Positions 36,940 through 47,898 of a stretch of DNA of 64,000 nt are shown here, piece after piece. How positions within the stretch are numbered: the first letter of the stretch is position 1; each line of letters opens with the position of its first letter. The stretch is from Pseudomonadota bacterium (lineage in GTDB: Bacteria; Pseudomonadota; Gammaproteobacteria; Burkholderiales; Chitinibacteraceae). The DNA is taken from positions 1 to 64,000 of the forward strand of contig JAPLQI010000093.1 of the NCBI GenBank assembly GCA_026399755.1, read 5' to 3'. The position numbers were made by a program, and so were the translations under genes. The notes beneath the pieces were generated by a model. That model searched no databases, was not told the DNA's origin, and saw only the letters and a program-made list of their open reading frames with translations.

Positions 36940-37845
36940 TTATTTACCCACCCCAATCATGGCCGTGGTATTGGCTCCTAGGCTGGTGGTAGGCAGTTGC
37001 CCATCCCACTTCTCAATCCAAAGCGTTTGATTTTTAATTTGTGCCGCTTCTACGCCAAATTTCTTGATTGCCTCCCCCACTACTTCCAAAGCACGCGCAT
37101 CGCCTTGAGCGACCGCTATTTTTGCATCTGCCTGCCCTTTAGCAACGGCCACCGCATTGGCAGCATCGGCAAGATTCTTGCGCAACATGGCTTCAGATCT
37201 TAATGCCTCTTGCGTCGCTTGCAGCTTGGCATTGATGGCCGATTGAATATTGGATGGCAGACGCAGCTCGTTCACAAAGCCAAATTGCTCGACCATGATG
37301 CCGTAGTGATTCATTTCATGATTAATCTTGGCGCGAACTTCTTCGGCCAATTTAATTTTCCCCCCTGCCAGCAAGCCTTCAGCATCGTATTTGCTGCCGT
37401 AATTATTCAGCGCATTGCGAATGCTGTTGCGGATAATCTGACTGGTGATTTCTTCATAACCACGCTTGTATTTCTGATACAGAACCGGTGCTTTGCCCGA
37501 ATCGATACTGTATGAAATGCTGATATCCGCGTTAATCACGATGCCGGACGCTACTTGGAAATTCATCGACTCATCGGTAGGCGAGCCTTCAGTGGCCGAT
37601 TTTGTCCATGTATAGGTCTGAGTAAACGTCGGAAACTCAACCACACTCGTGCCAATCCCAATCAAATGCCAACCGCTAGAAAGCGGCACAGGCTCGACCT
37701 TGCCATCAATCCGATTGAACTCCACCCCCACATGATTAGCCGACACCGAAGCCACAAAAATATGCAGCGTAATATACAAAGCCAGCGCCACAGCAAGCCC
37801 AATCACAATACGGATATGCTGAAAAACACCCATGAAATTCATCAT
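36940..37845 (-). CDS. SPFH/Band 7 (prohibitin-like) membrane protein
   Basis: A 301-aa protein with one N-terminal transmembrane helix (IRIVIGLAVALALYITLHIF), then an SPFH domain (about 40-220). An Ala/Lys-rich coiled coil follows (ATQEALRSEAMLRKNLADAA ...). Such proteins form oligomeric membrane scaffolds that control proteases or membrane domains. The start could be any of three nearby Met codons (MMNFMG). It converges on the flagellin gene, with only 15 bp between the stops. No protease partner is adjacent. Confidence 0.85.
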   Translation of the reverse strand: MMNFMGVFQHIRIVIGLAVALALYITLHIFVASVSANHVGVEFNRIDGKVEPVPLSSGWHLIGIGTSVVEFPTFTQTYTWTKSATEGSPTDESMNFQVASGIVINADISISYSIDSGKAPVLYQKYKRGYEEITSQIIRNSIRNALNNYGSKYDAEGLLAGGKIKLAEEVRAKINHEMNHYGIMVEQFGFVNELRLPSNIQSAINAKLQATQEALRSEAMLRKNLADAANAVAVAKGQADAKIAVAQGDARALEVVGEAIKKFGVEAAQIKNQTLWIEKWDGQLPTTSLGANTTAMIGVGK

Positions 37846-38172
37846 TTGCTCTTTTAAAGGAGTGATCTAGCGAGAAAAAGCTTAAACCCACATCCGTGCA
37901 TTTATGAACACGGCATGCTTGTCGCCTTTATACGCTTACAGATTCTTACTCACAACAAACAGAATAAAAATACAACACTCTGAAAAATGCCCCACAGAGA
38001 ATGCCCATTTATGCCGACCATATAAGGCGCGCTAATCTGCTAAAATGCAGCGCATTCATGCTATGCAATTGATAGCCGCAGCCGCTTTTACACATGCTGT
38101 ATCGTCCCTCATATAGTCCGCTCTACCCGCCCAAAATCAGCAGATTTCGGCGCTTTTACCGTAAGGCTCGTC
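37846..38172. other. Intergenic region between divergent SPFH and flavoprotein genes
   Basis: About 327 bp that must contain promoters for both divergent genes. No repeat, RNA or small ORF was recognised, and no promoter could be assigned with confidence. Confidence 0.4.
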
Positions 38173-39405
38173 ATGACCACTACTTCTACTCCGCGCAAAT
38201 CTGTCACCATCATTGGTGGTGGCCCTGCTGGCCTGATGGCCGCTGAAATTCTTAGCCAAGGCGGGGTAGACGTGGATATTTTCGACGCCATGCCATCGGT
38301 AGGCCGTAAATTTTTATTGGCCGGTGTGGGTGGATTAAATATCACTCACTCCGAAGCTGCCGAGCCATTTTTAGCGCGCTACGGCCAGCGCAGTGCTGAG
38401 CTACGGCCTTTGCTGGCGGGCTTTGGCAACGAAGCCTTGCAAGAATGGGTACATGAGCTTGGTATTGAAACCTTTGTCGGCAGCTCTGGCCGCGTGTTTC
38501 CAAAAGAAATGAAAGCAGCCCCGCTCTTACGTGCGTGGATTTCCAGATTACGCAGTAGCGGCGTACGCATTCATGTGCGCCATCGCTGGCTGGGCTGGAA
38601 TGAAGCGGGACAAATGCGCTTTGCAACGCCAGAGGGCGAAATCAGCCACAGCAGCGACGCCACCATTCTGGCCTTGGGCGGCGCAAGCTGGGCCAAGCTA
38701 GGGTCTGATGGCCTGTGGCAACCGCTGCTGGTAGAAAAAGGCATCGATATCGAGCCTTTAACAGCCGCTAATTGTGGCTTTGATATTGGCTGGAGCGATC
38801 ACTTAAGCGAGCGCTTTGCTGGCTCGCCGCTGAAAGCGGTTGCCATTGAATTTAAAGGCGTACGTAAACTAGGTGAATTTGTGCTGACTAAGGGCGGCGT
38901 AGAAGGCAGCTTGATTTACACTTTTTCAGCCGCCATCCGTGATGAAATCAAAGCCAATGGCAGCGCCGATATTCTGCTGGATCTGGCCCCAGGCAAATCG
39001 CTGGAACGTGTATTGGAAGACCTAAAACGCCCACGCGGAGCGGATTCAATGGCCAGCCATTTGCGCCGTAAATTAGGTATCGAGGGCGTAAAAGCGGGCT
39101 TGCTGCGCGAAGAAATTTCCCGTGATGATTTTAATGATATGAATAAGCTAGCCGCCGCCATTAAAGGCCTGCCGCTCAAATTATTAGCCACACGCCCAAT
39201 CGACGAAGCCATTAGCAGTGCAGGCGGCGTGCGCTTTGATGCCATGAGCCCAGAGCTGATGCTAGAAAAAATGCCCGGCGTATTTTGCGCAGGTGAAATG
39301 CTGGATTGGGAAGCGCCCACCGGCGGCTATTTAATTACCGCCTGCCTTGCCAGCGGCAGACAAGCTGGATTAGGTGCTTTGGCTTGGTTGAATCAAATTA
39401 ATTAA
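38173..39405 (+). CDS. TIGR03862-type NAD(P)/FAD-dependent oxidoreductase (HI0933/YhiN-like)
   Basis: Flavoprotein of 410 aa. The FAD-binding Rossmann motif is TIIGGGPAGLMAAEIL (about residues 12-27). The family blocks GRKFLLAGVGGLNITHSE and, near the C-terminus, EMLDWEAPTGGYLITACLASG close the FAD site. The shorter length and RKFLLAGVGGLN variant fit the TIGR03862 branch of HI0933-like proteins. The substrate is unknown. The ATG at 38173 is a fair choice; upstream is intergenic. A hairpin follows the stop. Confidence 0.87.
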   Translation: MTTTSTPRKSVTIIGGGPAGLMAAEILSQGGVDVDIFDAMPSVGRKFLLAGVGGLNITHSEAAEPFLARYGQRSAELRPLLAGFGNEALQEWVHELGIETFVGSSGRVFPKEMKAAPLLRAWISRLRSSGVRIHVRHRWLGWNEAGQMRFATPEGEISHSSDATILALGGASWAKLGSDGLWQPLLVEKGIDIEPLTAANCGFDIGWSDHLSERFAGSPLKAVAIEFKGVRKLGEFVLTKGGVEGSLIYTFSAAIRDEIKANGSADILLDLAPGKSLERVLEDLKRPRGADSMASHLRRKLGIEGVKAGLLREEISRDDFNDMNKLAAAIKGLPLKLLATRPIDEAISSAGGVRFDAMSPELMLEKMPGVFCAGEMLDWEAPTGGYLITACLASGRQAGLGALAWLNQIN

Positions 39406-39411
39406 ATTTAT

Positions 39412-39439
39412 AAAGCCAGCTCAATTACTTGAGCTGGCT
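39412..39439 (+). terminator. Terminator-like hairpin after flavoprotein gene
   Basis: Perfect stem AGCCAGCTCAA / TTGAGCTGGCT with a 4-nt loop, 7 bp after the stop. It is not followed by a good T run (CATCCTC), so efficient intrinsic termination is uncertain. Confidence 0.6.
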
Positions 39440-39595
39440 CATCCTCAATCAATCTATTTCGCCATTCCACTATTCGTATTTTTATCATCACACTAACCCA
39501 GCCAATTAGTCTAACGTCATATTTGCGATTATGATCTATGCCGGATGTAATAGTGGTGATATACAGTCACGCTAATACACCATCCCATTCCCCCA

Positions 39596-39976
39596 ATGAG
39601 TAGGTTTAGCGTGACGATCAAAACTATTGGCTGTGTATTTGTACTTTTATCATCATTCGCTCAGGCAGAAAAAATTGATGCAGGGCAAAGGATAGTGAGC
39701 GAAGCAATTGCTCAATGGACGAAGTGCATCAACACCGAATTAACCGAAAAAATTCAATTTATTGCATCCCCTAGCTATATTGCCGAGCAAATACTGGAAC
39801 AATGTGACGAGCGCTATTTAAAATTAAAGCAACTGATGCTCAGCGATATGATGGAAAGAAACCATCATCAGGACGATAAAAAAATAGAGCAAATTGTGAC
39901 CGACAGCCTGAGTGATACCAAAGATAATCACAGGGCAAAAATCATTTCTTTAGTGATCACACATCGCAGAAACTAG
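39596..39976 (+). CDS. Hypothetical secreted protein
   Basis: A 126-aa ORF with an N-terminal signal peptide (VTIKTIGCVFVLLSSFAQA, cleavage near AQA-E). A helical, charged mature part carries two cysteines (KCINTE and EQCDER). No known domain was recognised. No clear ribosome site precedes the ATG at 39596; a GTG at 39611 is an alternative. It stands alone between intergenic regions. Confidence 0.6.
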   Translation: MSRFSVTIKTIGCVFVLLSSFAQAEKIDAGQRIVSEAIAQWTKCINTELTEKIQFIASPSYIAEQILEQCDERYLKLKQLMLSDMMERNHHQDDKKIEQIVTDSLSDTKDNHRAKIISLVITHRRN

Positions 39977-40666
39977 CATTACTACATTTTACTTTTGCAC
40001 GGCATACCCAGCACTTGGACGTAAAAATTTAATCAAAACCAATTCAAGCACAGCTACAGGCAAGTTTAAAATTTACACAGAAATAAAACTGACCGTTCAT
40101 CAACAGCCACAAACCTAATTTTTGGCACTGCCAACCTATCCATTCAAAGACGCAAGCTGCTTATTTTTGATTGCTGTTTAACACTTGTTATTTGTAAACT
40201 TAAGTAATAAAACTTCAGTCAGAGATACCAGACACCAACTACACCTCTAGGCAAACACCCCTTAATTGCATTATTTATTTAGGCATTACTCTTGGTTTAT
40301 AAGAAAAACCAGCTCATCCAGGGCAAAACCTCTACTACCTGAGCTGATTTTCTTGGCTTGCAAGCTACTCTTATGCTTACTAAATATTCAATCCAACCGC
40401 AGCTTCTCACCTTAAATATCTTAGCCAGATTACTCTTCGCCATACAAAACGCTTAAAACCTTACAAAAATACGTTTTAATTCAAGCAGCTTGCTTTTGTA
40501 AGCCAAGCCATCAAACCCAACAATAACGCCATTTAATGCAAAAGCCCTGCGTAAGGCACGTTTATGCTCTGGTGACCTGCTGTCAGCAAAAAAGAAATCC
40601 TGCACCTTTGTTATAACTGCTCAGTCATAGTAAGCATCAACAGTAACCATAAAATGGTGGTGAGAA
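39977..40666. other. Long intergenic region
   Basis: About 690 bp, AT-rich, with no open frame resembling a gene. GCTTGCTTTTGTAAGC near 40489-40504 is a small imperfect inverted repeat. The leader of the chemotaxis receptor ends with GGTGGTGAGAA. Otherwise I see nothing. Confidence 0.5.
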
Positions 40667-42370
40667 ATGTCTTCCTTCCAAAAAAACCTGATAGCGTCTA
40701 TCGGCTGCTTAATTACGCTAGCCATCTTGTTTGCCGTGTATGTCAGCCTGCAAATCAGGGTGGACGATGCTAATTTGCAGCGCTACCAATCTTATTTACT
40801 CGCCGATGAGCTTCGCCAGTCTTCCGATGATTTAACTCGACTAGCCCGCACCTATGTGGTGTCACGCGATCCCGCTTATGAAAAACAATATATGGACATT
40901 CTGGCGATTCGTAATGGCGAAAAAACACGGCCAGAAAACTACAACCGTATCTATTGGGATTTTGTAGCTGCCACAGGAACAGCGCCAAGGGCAGATTCAG
41001 CCGTTAAACGCCCTCTGTTAGAAATGATGAAAGAGTTGGGTTTTACCGATGAAGAATTTAGCAAGCTCACTGAAGCCAAGAAAAACTCCGATGGCTTAGT
41101 AAACACCGAAGTAGAAGCCATGGGCCTAGTCAAAAAAACAGGTGAAGGCGCTGAAGAAGGCTACGCTAAGGCGCGGGCCATGATGCATGACAAGACTTAT
41201 CATGCGAATAAAGCAAAAATTATGCAGCCTATCGATGAGTTTTACGCCCTGCTAGAAGCACGTACAACCAAAGCAGTGATAGATGCCAACCAGCTCGCTA
41301 GTATTGCAAAGCTGATTTTTATTTTAGTAGGACTCGCCACCCTATTTATGCTGTGGCGTACTTTTGTGGCTTTGCGCAATACAATGGGTGGCACGGTAGA
41401 AGAAGCTAGGCAACATATATCCTATATGGCCGCCGGAGATTTTGCCCACCGCATAGATATGAGCGGGCGCATTCCTGATAGCTTTCTAGCGCTGATGGGC
41501 GATATGCAAATCAAACTCAGCCACATTATGCAACAAGTTTCCCATACTGCCCAAGAAATCGAACAGGGTGCAGATGCAATTAGTGAGGCCTCGAATGAAG
41601 CCGAAGATTTGGTTAAAAATCAATCTGACTCGATGCTCGCCATGCGTGAAACTGTGCAACAACTCGTAGCCAGCATCAGCCAGATATCAAGCAGCGCCAA
41701 CAATGCCAGCGACATGACCAAGTCTTCCAGCCAAACATTGAGCCGTGGTGATCAAGTCATTCGTGAAACAGTAGATAGTATCAAAACCATTGCCGCCACC
41801 GTTCAAGAGGCCTCTGGTAGCGTAGCCATGCTCACTGGCCATGCCCAGCAAATATCTGTAATTGTGCAAGTGATCCGGGATATTGCCGATCAAACCAATT
41901 TGCTCGCCCTAAATGCCGCCATCGAGGCGGCAAGGGCTGGCGAGCAAGGGCGTGGCTTTGCCGTTGTTGCCGATGAGGTAAGAAAACTCGCCGAGCGCAC
42001 TGCCAGCTCCACACAGGAAATTACCGAGAAGGTACGAAAAATTCAGGAAGGCACTGAATACACAGCCGTGCATATGAATAATGGTGTGAACAAAGTAGAA
42101 ATAGGCGTTGAGCTGGCCAGCCGCGCAGGAACAGCCATTGAAACCATACGTGTTGATGCGGGGGCCATGGGAGACGTGATTAGCGATATCAGCAGCTCGC
42201 TCCACCGGCAATCACAAGAGGCGAATAAAGTGGTCGATAATATCGATCGCGTTTCACAGCTAGCCTCTGCCAGCAGCAGTGCAGTAGAAAAAGCCGCCGG
42301 CAACGCCCGCCGCCTACGTGAGCTATCCAAAGCGCTCTCTGTAGAAATGCAGCAATTTCATTTGGTTTAA
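40667..42370 (+). CDS. Methyl-accepting chemotaxis protein
   Basis: Transmembrane chemoreceptor, 567 aa. A first membrane helix ([20 protein letters not shown], residues 6-25) is followed by a periplasmic/ligand region of about 185 aa. A second helix (about 213-232, [15 protein letters not shown]) then leads to a HAMP-like segment and a long cytoplasmic signalling hairpin. The tip sequence [21 protein letters not shown] is the family hallmark for contact with CheA/CheW. No C-terminal CheR-binding pentapeptide is seen. The ligand is unknown. Confidence 0.94.
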   Translation: MSSFQKNLIASIGCLITLAILFAVYVSLQIRVDDANLQRYQSYLLADELRQSSDDLTRLARTYVVSRDPAYEKQYMDILAIRNGEKTRPENYNRIYWDFVAATGTAPRADSAVKRPLLEMMKELGFTDEEFSKLTEAKKNSDGLVNTEVEAMGLVKKTGEGAEEGYAKARAMMHDKTYHANKAKIMQPIDEFYALLEARTTKAVIDANQLASIAKLIFILVGLATLFMLWRTFVALRNTMGGTVEEARQHISYMAAGDFAHRIDMSGRIPDSFLALMGDMQIKLSHIMQQVSHTAQEIEQGADAISEASNEAEDLVKNQSDSMLAMRETVQQLVASISQISSSANNASDMTKSSSQTLSRGDQVIRETVDSIKTIAATVQEASGSVAMLTGHAQQISVIVQVIRDIADQTNLLALNAAIEAARAGEQGRGFAVVADEVRKLAERTASSTQEITEKVRKIQEGTEYTAVHMNNGVNKVEIGVELASRAGTAIETIRVDAGAMGDVISDISSSLHRQSQEANKVVDNIDRVSQLASASSSAVEKAAGNARRLRELSKALSVEMQQFHLV

Positions 42371-42440
42371 CGCTAAAAGTCCCCTACTCCACCGGTCCTA
42401 TGCGCATCAAGTTAGTACAAAAACATAGCCGCTGGTTCTC

Positions 42441-42509
42441 ATAGGGTGTGCAAGTCGTTTTTCTTGCGCACCGTTTTCTGCGCTCCGACTGCGTCGTTGT
42501 ACACCCTAT
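42441..42509. repeat. Inverted repeat between convergent genes
   Basis: ATAGGGTGTGCAA and TTGTACACCCTAT flank a 43-bp centre rich in TGCG/CGCA steps. It looks like a short REP-like or MITE-like unit between the chemoreceptor and the efflux operon; no other copy was seen in the window. Confidence 0.55.
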
Positions 42510-42552
42510 ACAAGCCGATTCGTTCCATAGCTTTAGTGATACCTACCCCTCC

Positions 42553-43905
42553 CTACTCCACCGCCCCGCCCAAAGCTTTATAAATGGCCAGCAGATTACT
42601 CGCCTGATCGAAGCGATTTTGTAGCAGGCTGGTTTGGGCGCTGCGGCGGCGGGCGGCGGCGTCTAACCAAGGCTGGATATCGGTGGCCCCTGCTTCAAAA
42701 CGTGCTTGGGCGATGCCATCTAGCTTAGCCGCCAATTGTAATGATTTAGCCAACTGCTGATTTTGCTCACCAAGACGGGCTCTTGCATCCAGCGCTTGTT
42801 CGGTTTCGGCCAGCGCTTTATAAAGCCCCTGCCTAAATGTAGTGAGCAATTCTTCATACTGCGTGCGGCTGATCTCCAGATTAAGCTGATGCTTTTCCCA
42901 ATCTAAAAAAGGCAGCGCCAAATTTAATCCAGCAGACGCGATGGGGTTCTGAAATAGCTCGGCTAAAGCAGAGCTACTACTACCTAGGCTGGTAGTGAGC
43001 GAAAAGCTGGGGTAAAACGCGGCTCTAGCCACATCAATTTGCGCCAAGCTCGCCCTTAATCTGGCCTCCATCGCTTGCAAATCGGGGCGTCGCCCTAGTA
43101 CTTCGCTGGGTACTCCAGCCGCAATAGCCGGTAAATCGCCCTGCGGCAAGCTGGCCCCAGCCAGAGTAAAACTCTGCGGTGGCCGATCAAACAATAAACT
43201 CAGGCTATAAAATGCAGCTTTCCGTTGCTGCAAAAGCTGGGTGTGATTGGCTTCTTCACTCAGCAAGCTTTGCTCAGCACTCAGCGCCTCACTTTTTGCC
43301 AAAGCACCGGCCTGATTTTTAGCCTGAGCAATCGCCAACACTTGCCTTAGCTGCTGCAAATTTAGCGAGCTAGCGGCTAGCTTCTGATCCAATAAGGCGA
43401 TCGTCCAATATTGGCTGGCCACCGATGTAGAGATCGACAATTTAAGCGCCTGCCTGTCAGCTTCAGTCGCAATACGCTCTTCTCTGGCTGCCGCTCGATC
43501 ACTCGCCAAACGCCCCCACAGATCAAATTCATAGCTGGCCGTGGCCGATAGGTTGTAGCTTTGGCGATTCACCACCGGATCAAAACTTCGATTTACACTG
43601 CCGCTACCGCTGCCACCCAAAACCGGCAAGGCCGCGTGCTCGCTCACGCCCTCTCTAAGATGGGCACGACGTAATCTGATCGCCGCGACAGATAAATCAG
43701 CATTGCTTTGCAAAGCATCGTCGATCAGCTGAGTTAGCGCAGCATCATGTAACGCCAGCCACCATGCGCCCTGAGACACGCTAGCGGCCTGATTTTGCTC
43801 GGCCCATTGGGCGGGCACAGCGGGCAAGGGTGCGCTAGTGCTGGGGCTAAGCAAGGAGCCGCATGCGCTGAGGAAAACCGTTGAAAGTAATAAGATTCTT
43901 TTCAT
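42553..43905 (-). CDS. Outer-membrane efflux lipoprotein (NodT/TolC family)
   Basis: Outer-membrane channel subunit of a tripartite pump, 450 aa. The N-terminus MKRILLLSTVFLSAC is a lipoprotein signal with the lipobox LSAC. Two OEP repeats (about 60-245 and 265-445) form the alpha-barrel/beta-barrel. It starts 2 bp after the macB stop, so it is the third gene of the macA-macB-OMF operon and presumably serves that pump. Confidence 0.92.
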   Translation of the reverse strand: MKRILLLSTVFLSACGSLLSPSTSAPLPAVPAQWAEQNQAASVSQGAWWLALHDAALTQLIDDALQSNADLSVAAIRLRRAHLREGVSEHAALPVLGGSGSGSVNRSFDPVVNRQSYNLSATASYEFDLWGRLASDRAAAREERIATEADRQALKLSISTSVASQYWTIALLDQKLAASSLNLQQLRQVLAIAQAKNQAGALAKSEALSAEQSLLSEEANHTQLLQQRKAAFYSLSLLFDRPPQSFTLAGASLPQGDLPAIAAGVPSEVLGRRPDLQAMEARLRASLAQIDVARAAFYPSFSLTTSLGSSSSALAELFQNPIASAGLNLALPFLDWEKHQLNLEISRTQYEELLTTFRQGLYKALAETEQALDARARLGEQNQQLAKSLQLAAKLDGIAQARFEAGATDIQPWLDAAARRRSAQTSLLQNRFDQASNLLAIYKALGGAVE

Positions 43906-43907
43906 TT

Positions 43908-45860
43908 TTATTCTCGCGCCAAGGCTTCAATCGGGTCTAAACGCGCAGCATTGCGAGCGGGCAAAAAGCCAAAGAACACACCAATCAGGGTCGAACAGAT
44001 AAAGGCGGCGATAAAAGATCCTAGAGAGAAAATCATTTTCCAATCGGGCACAAAAAACTGCACCAAAGCGCCAATACCTAGGGAAAGCAGCACGCCGATC
44101 ACGCCGCCAATAAGGCAAACCAGCACCGATTCGGTTAGAAACTGCTGCATGACATCGCTTTGCCTTGCGCCTACCGCCATGCGAATGCCAATTTCGCGCG
44201 TTCGTTCGGTAACCGACACCAGCATAATATTCATCACGCCTATCCCGCCCACCACTAGGGAAATCAGCGCAATCATCGATAGCAATAGCGCCAGCATCTG
44301 GCTGGTTTGCTCGATTTTTTTAACGATGCTATCCATGTTGTAGATAAAGAAATCCTTGCTGCCATGGCGCAAGGTGAGCAGCTTTTCTATGCTTTGCTCG
44401 GCAGCAGCGGACGATTGGCCGTCCTTTACCCGCACGGTGATATTGTTAAAATATTGCTGACCAAACAGGCGATTAGCCGTGGTTGTAAAGGGCAGCCAGA
44501 CTTGCAAAGATTGCCCGCCACCGCCAAAGCCGCTCTTATTTTCTGCAGCCACACCAATCACGGTGGCTGGCAGATTACCCACTAAAATCACCTGCCCCAG
44601 CGGATTACTTCCATTAGGAAACAATTTGCGCTGGGTGTTGTGATCAAGTACCACCAATTGCGCCTGCCTTGCGACATCTTCACTATTAAAAAACCGCCCC
44701 AGCGCAGGCTTCAGCCCACTCACGCGAAAATAAAACTCCCCTACCCCGCTCACATTACTACTGACATCCAAAGCATGATGACGTAAGCGAAAACTAGAGC
44801 TAGTACTGGGAGTCACGCTGTCAATAAAAGGCATCTCTTGCAGCGCGGTAATATCCCCCGGCAGCAAGGAGCGCAAACCACCCGCCTTATCGTCTCCCCA
44901 GTCTTTTCCGGGGTAAATATTCATGGTGTTGCTGCCAATTTCACCAATATTTTGCAGAATCTTGCGCTTAGCGCCCTCGCCAATGGCCACAATAGACACC
45001 ACAGAAGTAATGCCAATTACCACGCCCAGCATAGTGAGCAAAGTGCGCATTCGATTTGCCGACATCGCTCGCCAAGCCATATTTAAAGCGGCTCCAAAGC
45101 GATCAAAGATCACCCGCAAAGATTTAACTTCCCGCCCGTGCGGCGCAACTTTGCCTTCAACCAACACTTCAACCGGCTTGCTCCGATCGCTGATAATGCG
45201 GCCATCGCTGATCTCTACAATGCGCTCGGCGCAATCGGCCACTTTATGATCGTGGGTAACAATAATCACGGTGTGACCCTGCGCGTGCAGCTCACGCAGG
45301 ATATTCATCACCTCTTCACCGCTATGGCTGTCGAGCGCGCCGGTTGGCTCGTCAGCCAGAATCACTTCTCCGCCATTCATCAAAGCGCGGGCAATACTCA
45401 CCCGCTGCTGCTGGCCACCGGAAAGCTGGCTGGGGCGGTGCTCAAATTTATCGCTTAAACCAAGGCGGCTGAGCAACGCTTTGGCTCTATCCTGCCGCGC
45501 ATCCTTAGCCAGCCCCGAATAAACCGCAGGCATTTCCACATTGCCCTGCGCCGATAAATGCGGCAATAAATGGTAGCGCTGAAAAATAAAGCCAAAGCGA
45601 TCCCGCCGCAGCCCAGCCAGCTCGTCGCTATCCAGATCTGATACATCGCGGCCATTCACCAGATAAGTGCCCGAAGTCGGCTTATCCAAGCAACCCAGAA
45701 TATTCATCAAGGTGGATTTGCCCGAGCCGGAAGCGCCCACAATCGCCACCATTTCGCCAGCATGAATACACAGATTTACCTGATCCAGCACCACGGCCAC
45801 ATCGTCGCCAGCCGGAAAACTGCGCACAATATTGGCTAACTTCAATAAGGGTTTTCGCAC
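43908..45860 (-). CDS. macB: MacB-type ABC transporter
   Basis: Fused ABC ATPase-permease of 650 aa. The ATPase (1-230) has Walker [10 protein letters not shown], signature [15 protein letters not shown] and Walker [14 protein letters not shown]. Transmembrane helix 1 follows at about residue 275, then a large periplasmic MacB_PCD domain (290-500). Three C-terminal helices carry the FtsX domain ([15 protein letters not shown]). Family members export macrolides, lipopeptides or heme precursors by mechanotransmission; the substrate here is unknown. Starts 2 bp after macA. Confidence 0.94.
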   Translation of the reverse strand: MRKPLLKLANIVRSFPAGDDVAVVLDQVNLCIHAGEMVAIVGASGSGKSTLMNILGCLDKPTSGTYLVNGRDVSDLDSDELAGLRRDRFGFIFQRYHLLPHLSAQGNVEMPAVYSGLAKDARQDRAKALLSRLGLSDKFEHRPSQLSGGQQQRVSIARALMNGGEVILADEPTGALDSHSGEEVMNILRELHAQGHTVIIVTHDHKVADCAERIVEISDGRIISDRSKPVEVLVEGKVAPHGREVKSLRVIFDRFGAALNMAWRAMSANRMRTLLTMLGVVIGITSVVSIVAIGEGAKRKILQNIGEIGSNTMNIYPGKDWGDDKAGGLRSLLPGDITALQEMPFIDSVTPSTSSSFRLRHHALDVSSNVSGVGEFYFRVSGLKPALGRFFNSEDVARQAQLVVLDHNTQRKLFPNGSNPLGQVILVGNLPATVIGVAAENKSGFGGGGQSLQVWLPFTTTANRLFGQQYFNNITVRVKDGQSSAAAEQSIEKLLTLRHGSKDFFIYNMDSIVKKIEQTSQMLALLLSMIALISLVVGGIGVMNIMLVSVTERTREIGIRMAVGARQSDVMQQFLTESVLVCLIGGVIGVLLSLGIGALVQFFVPDWKMIFSLGSFIAAFICSTLIGVFFGFLPARNAARLDPIEALARE

Positions 45861-45862
45861 GG

Positions 45863-47026
45863 CTATGCTCCAATCGACACGGAGCTATCTGATTTACCTA
45901 GGGCCGCATCGCCTGTAACCACCAGATCGCCTTCTTTTAAGCCTTCAAGCACTTGCACCTGCACATTATTATTCAGGCCAGTTTTGATCTGCCTATCGAC
46001 GGCAATGCCATCCACGCCCACCACCCGCACGGTATAGCGGCCATCTTTGGCCTTAATCCCTAGGGCAATAGTGGGGATGCTTAAAACACTTTTTGCGTGA
46101 TCCAGCACAATCGCCACCTGTGCGGTCATATCCTGACGTAGCGCGTGCGTTGGGTTGGGCACTTCAAACAGCGCATTATAAAAAATAGCGGTCGCTACTT
46201 TATCTGGAACTTTCTCTGGCATAGGCTGAATCGCACGCAGCTTGCCGTAATAGCGCTTATCCGGCTCGCCCAAGGTGGTGAAATACACCACTTGCCCAGC
46301 GTGGACTTTCATCACATCCGCCTCAGAAATCTGCGCTTTAACGGTGATGCTGCTTAAATCGGCAAGCGTTAAAAGATTGGGTGCTTGCTGAGCGGCAATC
46401 ACGGTTTGGCCTTCAAGCGTGGTAATTGCCACCACTTCGCCATCAATCGGCGCAAGAATGCGGGTGTAGCCAAGGCGAGTTTTTGCAGAATCGAGCGTAA
46501 GCTTGGCTTTTTTAATATCGGCATCGCGCAGCGCCAAATCGGATTGCAGCGTTCTCTGCTTTAAGCTCGCGTCTTCTACCGCCTGCTTGGATGTAGCTTC
46601 GCGGCTCAGCATAGTTTGCTGGCGGGCTAAATCTATTTGGGCCTGCTCTAGTTGCAGCAGCGTCGATTGCCTTTGCGCGAGCAATCCTTCCAACGATGCC
46701 TCGGCATTAAGCGCCTCGTTTTGCGCCAGCTCTGGATCAATCGTTGCCAACAGCTGGCCTTTCTTTACTTTGTCCCCCAGCCCAACTTCCAGCTTTTGCA
46801 ACTGCCCGGAAACCTGCGCGCCCACATCTACCTTGCGAAAAGCCTGCAAAGTGCCCGTCGCCAGTACCGCGTTTTCTAAATCAGCCTTAGCGGCCTTCGC
46901 CGTGGTGTACTGAGGGGCAGCTTTACTTGGGAAGAAAATCGCCTTTACTCCCCAACCCAGTAAAGCCAGCAGGAGCAAAACCATGACAATCCGCAACCAG
47001 GACCAACGTTTAAACTTCCAAGCCAT
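45863..47026 (-). CDS. macA: MacA-type periplasmic adaptor
   Basis: Membrane fusion protein, 387 aa, linking MacB to the outer-membrane channel. The N-terminal membrane helix is LRIVMVLLLLALLGWGVKAI. The lipoyl halves are GTLQAFRKVDVGAQVSGQLQ and TRILAPIDGEVVAI, with a coiled-coil hairpin between (about 105-185). The ATG at 47026 (MAWKFKRWSW) has AGGAAG nine bases upstream and is preferred over the 19-codon extension to 47083. First gene of the efflux operon. Confidence 0.92.
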   Translation of the reverse strand: MAWKFKRWSWLRIVMVLLLLALLGWGVKAIFFPSKAAPQYTTAKAAKADLENAVLATGTLQAFRKVDVGAQVSGQLQKLEVGLGDKVKKGQLLATIDPELAQNEALNAEASLEGLLAQRQSTLLQLEQAQIDLARQQTMLSREATSKQAVEDASLKQRTLQSDLALRDADIKKAKLTLDSAKTRLGYTRILAPIDGEVVAITTLEGQTVIAAQQAPNLLTLADLSSITVKAQISEADVMKVHAGQVVYFTTLGEPDKRYYGKLRAIQPMPEKVPDKVATAIFYNALFEVPNPTHALRQDMTAQVAIVLDHAKSVLSIPTIALGIKAKDGRYTVRVVGVDGIAVDRQIKTGLNNNVQVQVLEGLKEGDLVVTGDAALGKSDSSVSIGA

Positions 47027-47142
47027 CGCGTTTTCTTCCTGCCAGTCAACAAAACAAGAAGGCAAGCATAACATTCGATGCAATCAATCTCTGTCGTAAA
47101 AAAGTAGCAAGGCTGCATACTTTTACGACAAAACACATCCAT

Positions 47143-47481
47143 TTAGCCGTGCATAATCAAGCTATCCTCCGGCACCTGATCACGCTCATTCAAGCCATAA
47201 TCCCGCACCACCGCTGCCACGCGCAGGCGGTAATCAGTGAAAACTTTCTTGCGCCCAAGCGATTGCGCATCTCTATGCTGCGCACTACAACGCCAGGCCT
47301 TCACCGCCGCTTCATCGCGCCAGAAAGACAAAGACAGCAGCTTATTTGGCTCGCTTAGGCTGCTAAAACGCTCAATCGAGATAAAACCATCCTGCTGAAC
47401 CAATTCACTGCGTAAATCGGCAGCAATGTTCAAATAATCCTGCATTTTCGCAGGCCAAACTTCAAAAATAACGGCAATCAT
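47143..47481 (-). CDS. Antibiotic biosynthesis monooxygenase (ABM) domain protein
   Basis: A 112-aa dimeric alpha-beta barrel protein. MIAVIFEVWPAKMQDYLNIA and the GFISIERFSS / LLSLSFWRDEAAVKAW blocks are typical of ABM proteins with His-containing active sites (SAQHRDAQ). Family roles range from cofactor-free oxygenation to heme handling. It lies 116 bp upstream of macA in the same direction and may be co-transcribed with the pump; the substrate is unknown. Confidence 0.85.
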   Translation of the reverse strand: MIAVIFEVWPAKMQDYLNIAADLRSELVQQDGFISIERFSSLSEPNKLLSLSFWRDEAAVKAWRCSAQHRDAQSLGRKKVFTDYRLRVAAVVRDYGLNERDQVPEDSLIMHG

Positions 47482-47898
47482 AGGGGGTCCTTTTAAATAG
47501 GGGGCGGATATTACGAAGTGCTTATCTTTTTAGTGCCTTCGGCACGTTGATTTTGGAGCGGTAGCCACCGCGGGCCCTTCCTTTCTTGCTTCGCCAAGAA
47601 ACGAAGCCAAGCGACAACAGCTAAACACGAAAGCCCCTGCTCTGCGGACAATCGAGGCGGCGGCGGGCGGGATTAGCTCGTTCCTCGCTCCCAAGCGATC
47701 CCCCGCCCCGCTTGTTCCTCGCTTCGGCGTGTTTCAAGGGGATATTTAAGCCCCGTACTGGGAGTCACGATATAAACCCATTTGACTGAGGTTGAAACTA
47801 CTCAAAACCCAATCAAACAGCTCAGTTCAAAATGGTTTTCTCCGTGAAACTCCGTGTTCTCAGTGCCCTCCGTGGTTCTAGGTTTGGGTTTACGCTAG
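47482..47898. other. Intergenic region with degenerate repeats
   Basis: About 417 bp. It holds a small hairpin GTGCC-TTC-GGCAC (about 47532-47544) and a GC-rich stretch with duplicated CTCGTTCCTCGCT / CTTGTTCCTCGCTTCGG blocks (47670-47730). At 47829-47891 is half of the ACCACGGAG-type repeat that is complete at 58082-58218. No gene was recognised. Confidence 0.5.
47829..47891. repeat. Partial copy of the ACCACGGAG intergenic repeat
   Basis: Contains GGTTTTCTCCGTGAAACTC, CGTGTTCTC and CCTCCGTGGTTC followed by GGTTTGGGTTT. This corresponds to the right arm of the element at 58082-58218. Confidence 0.75.
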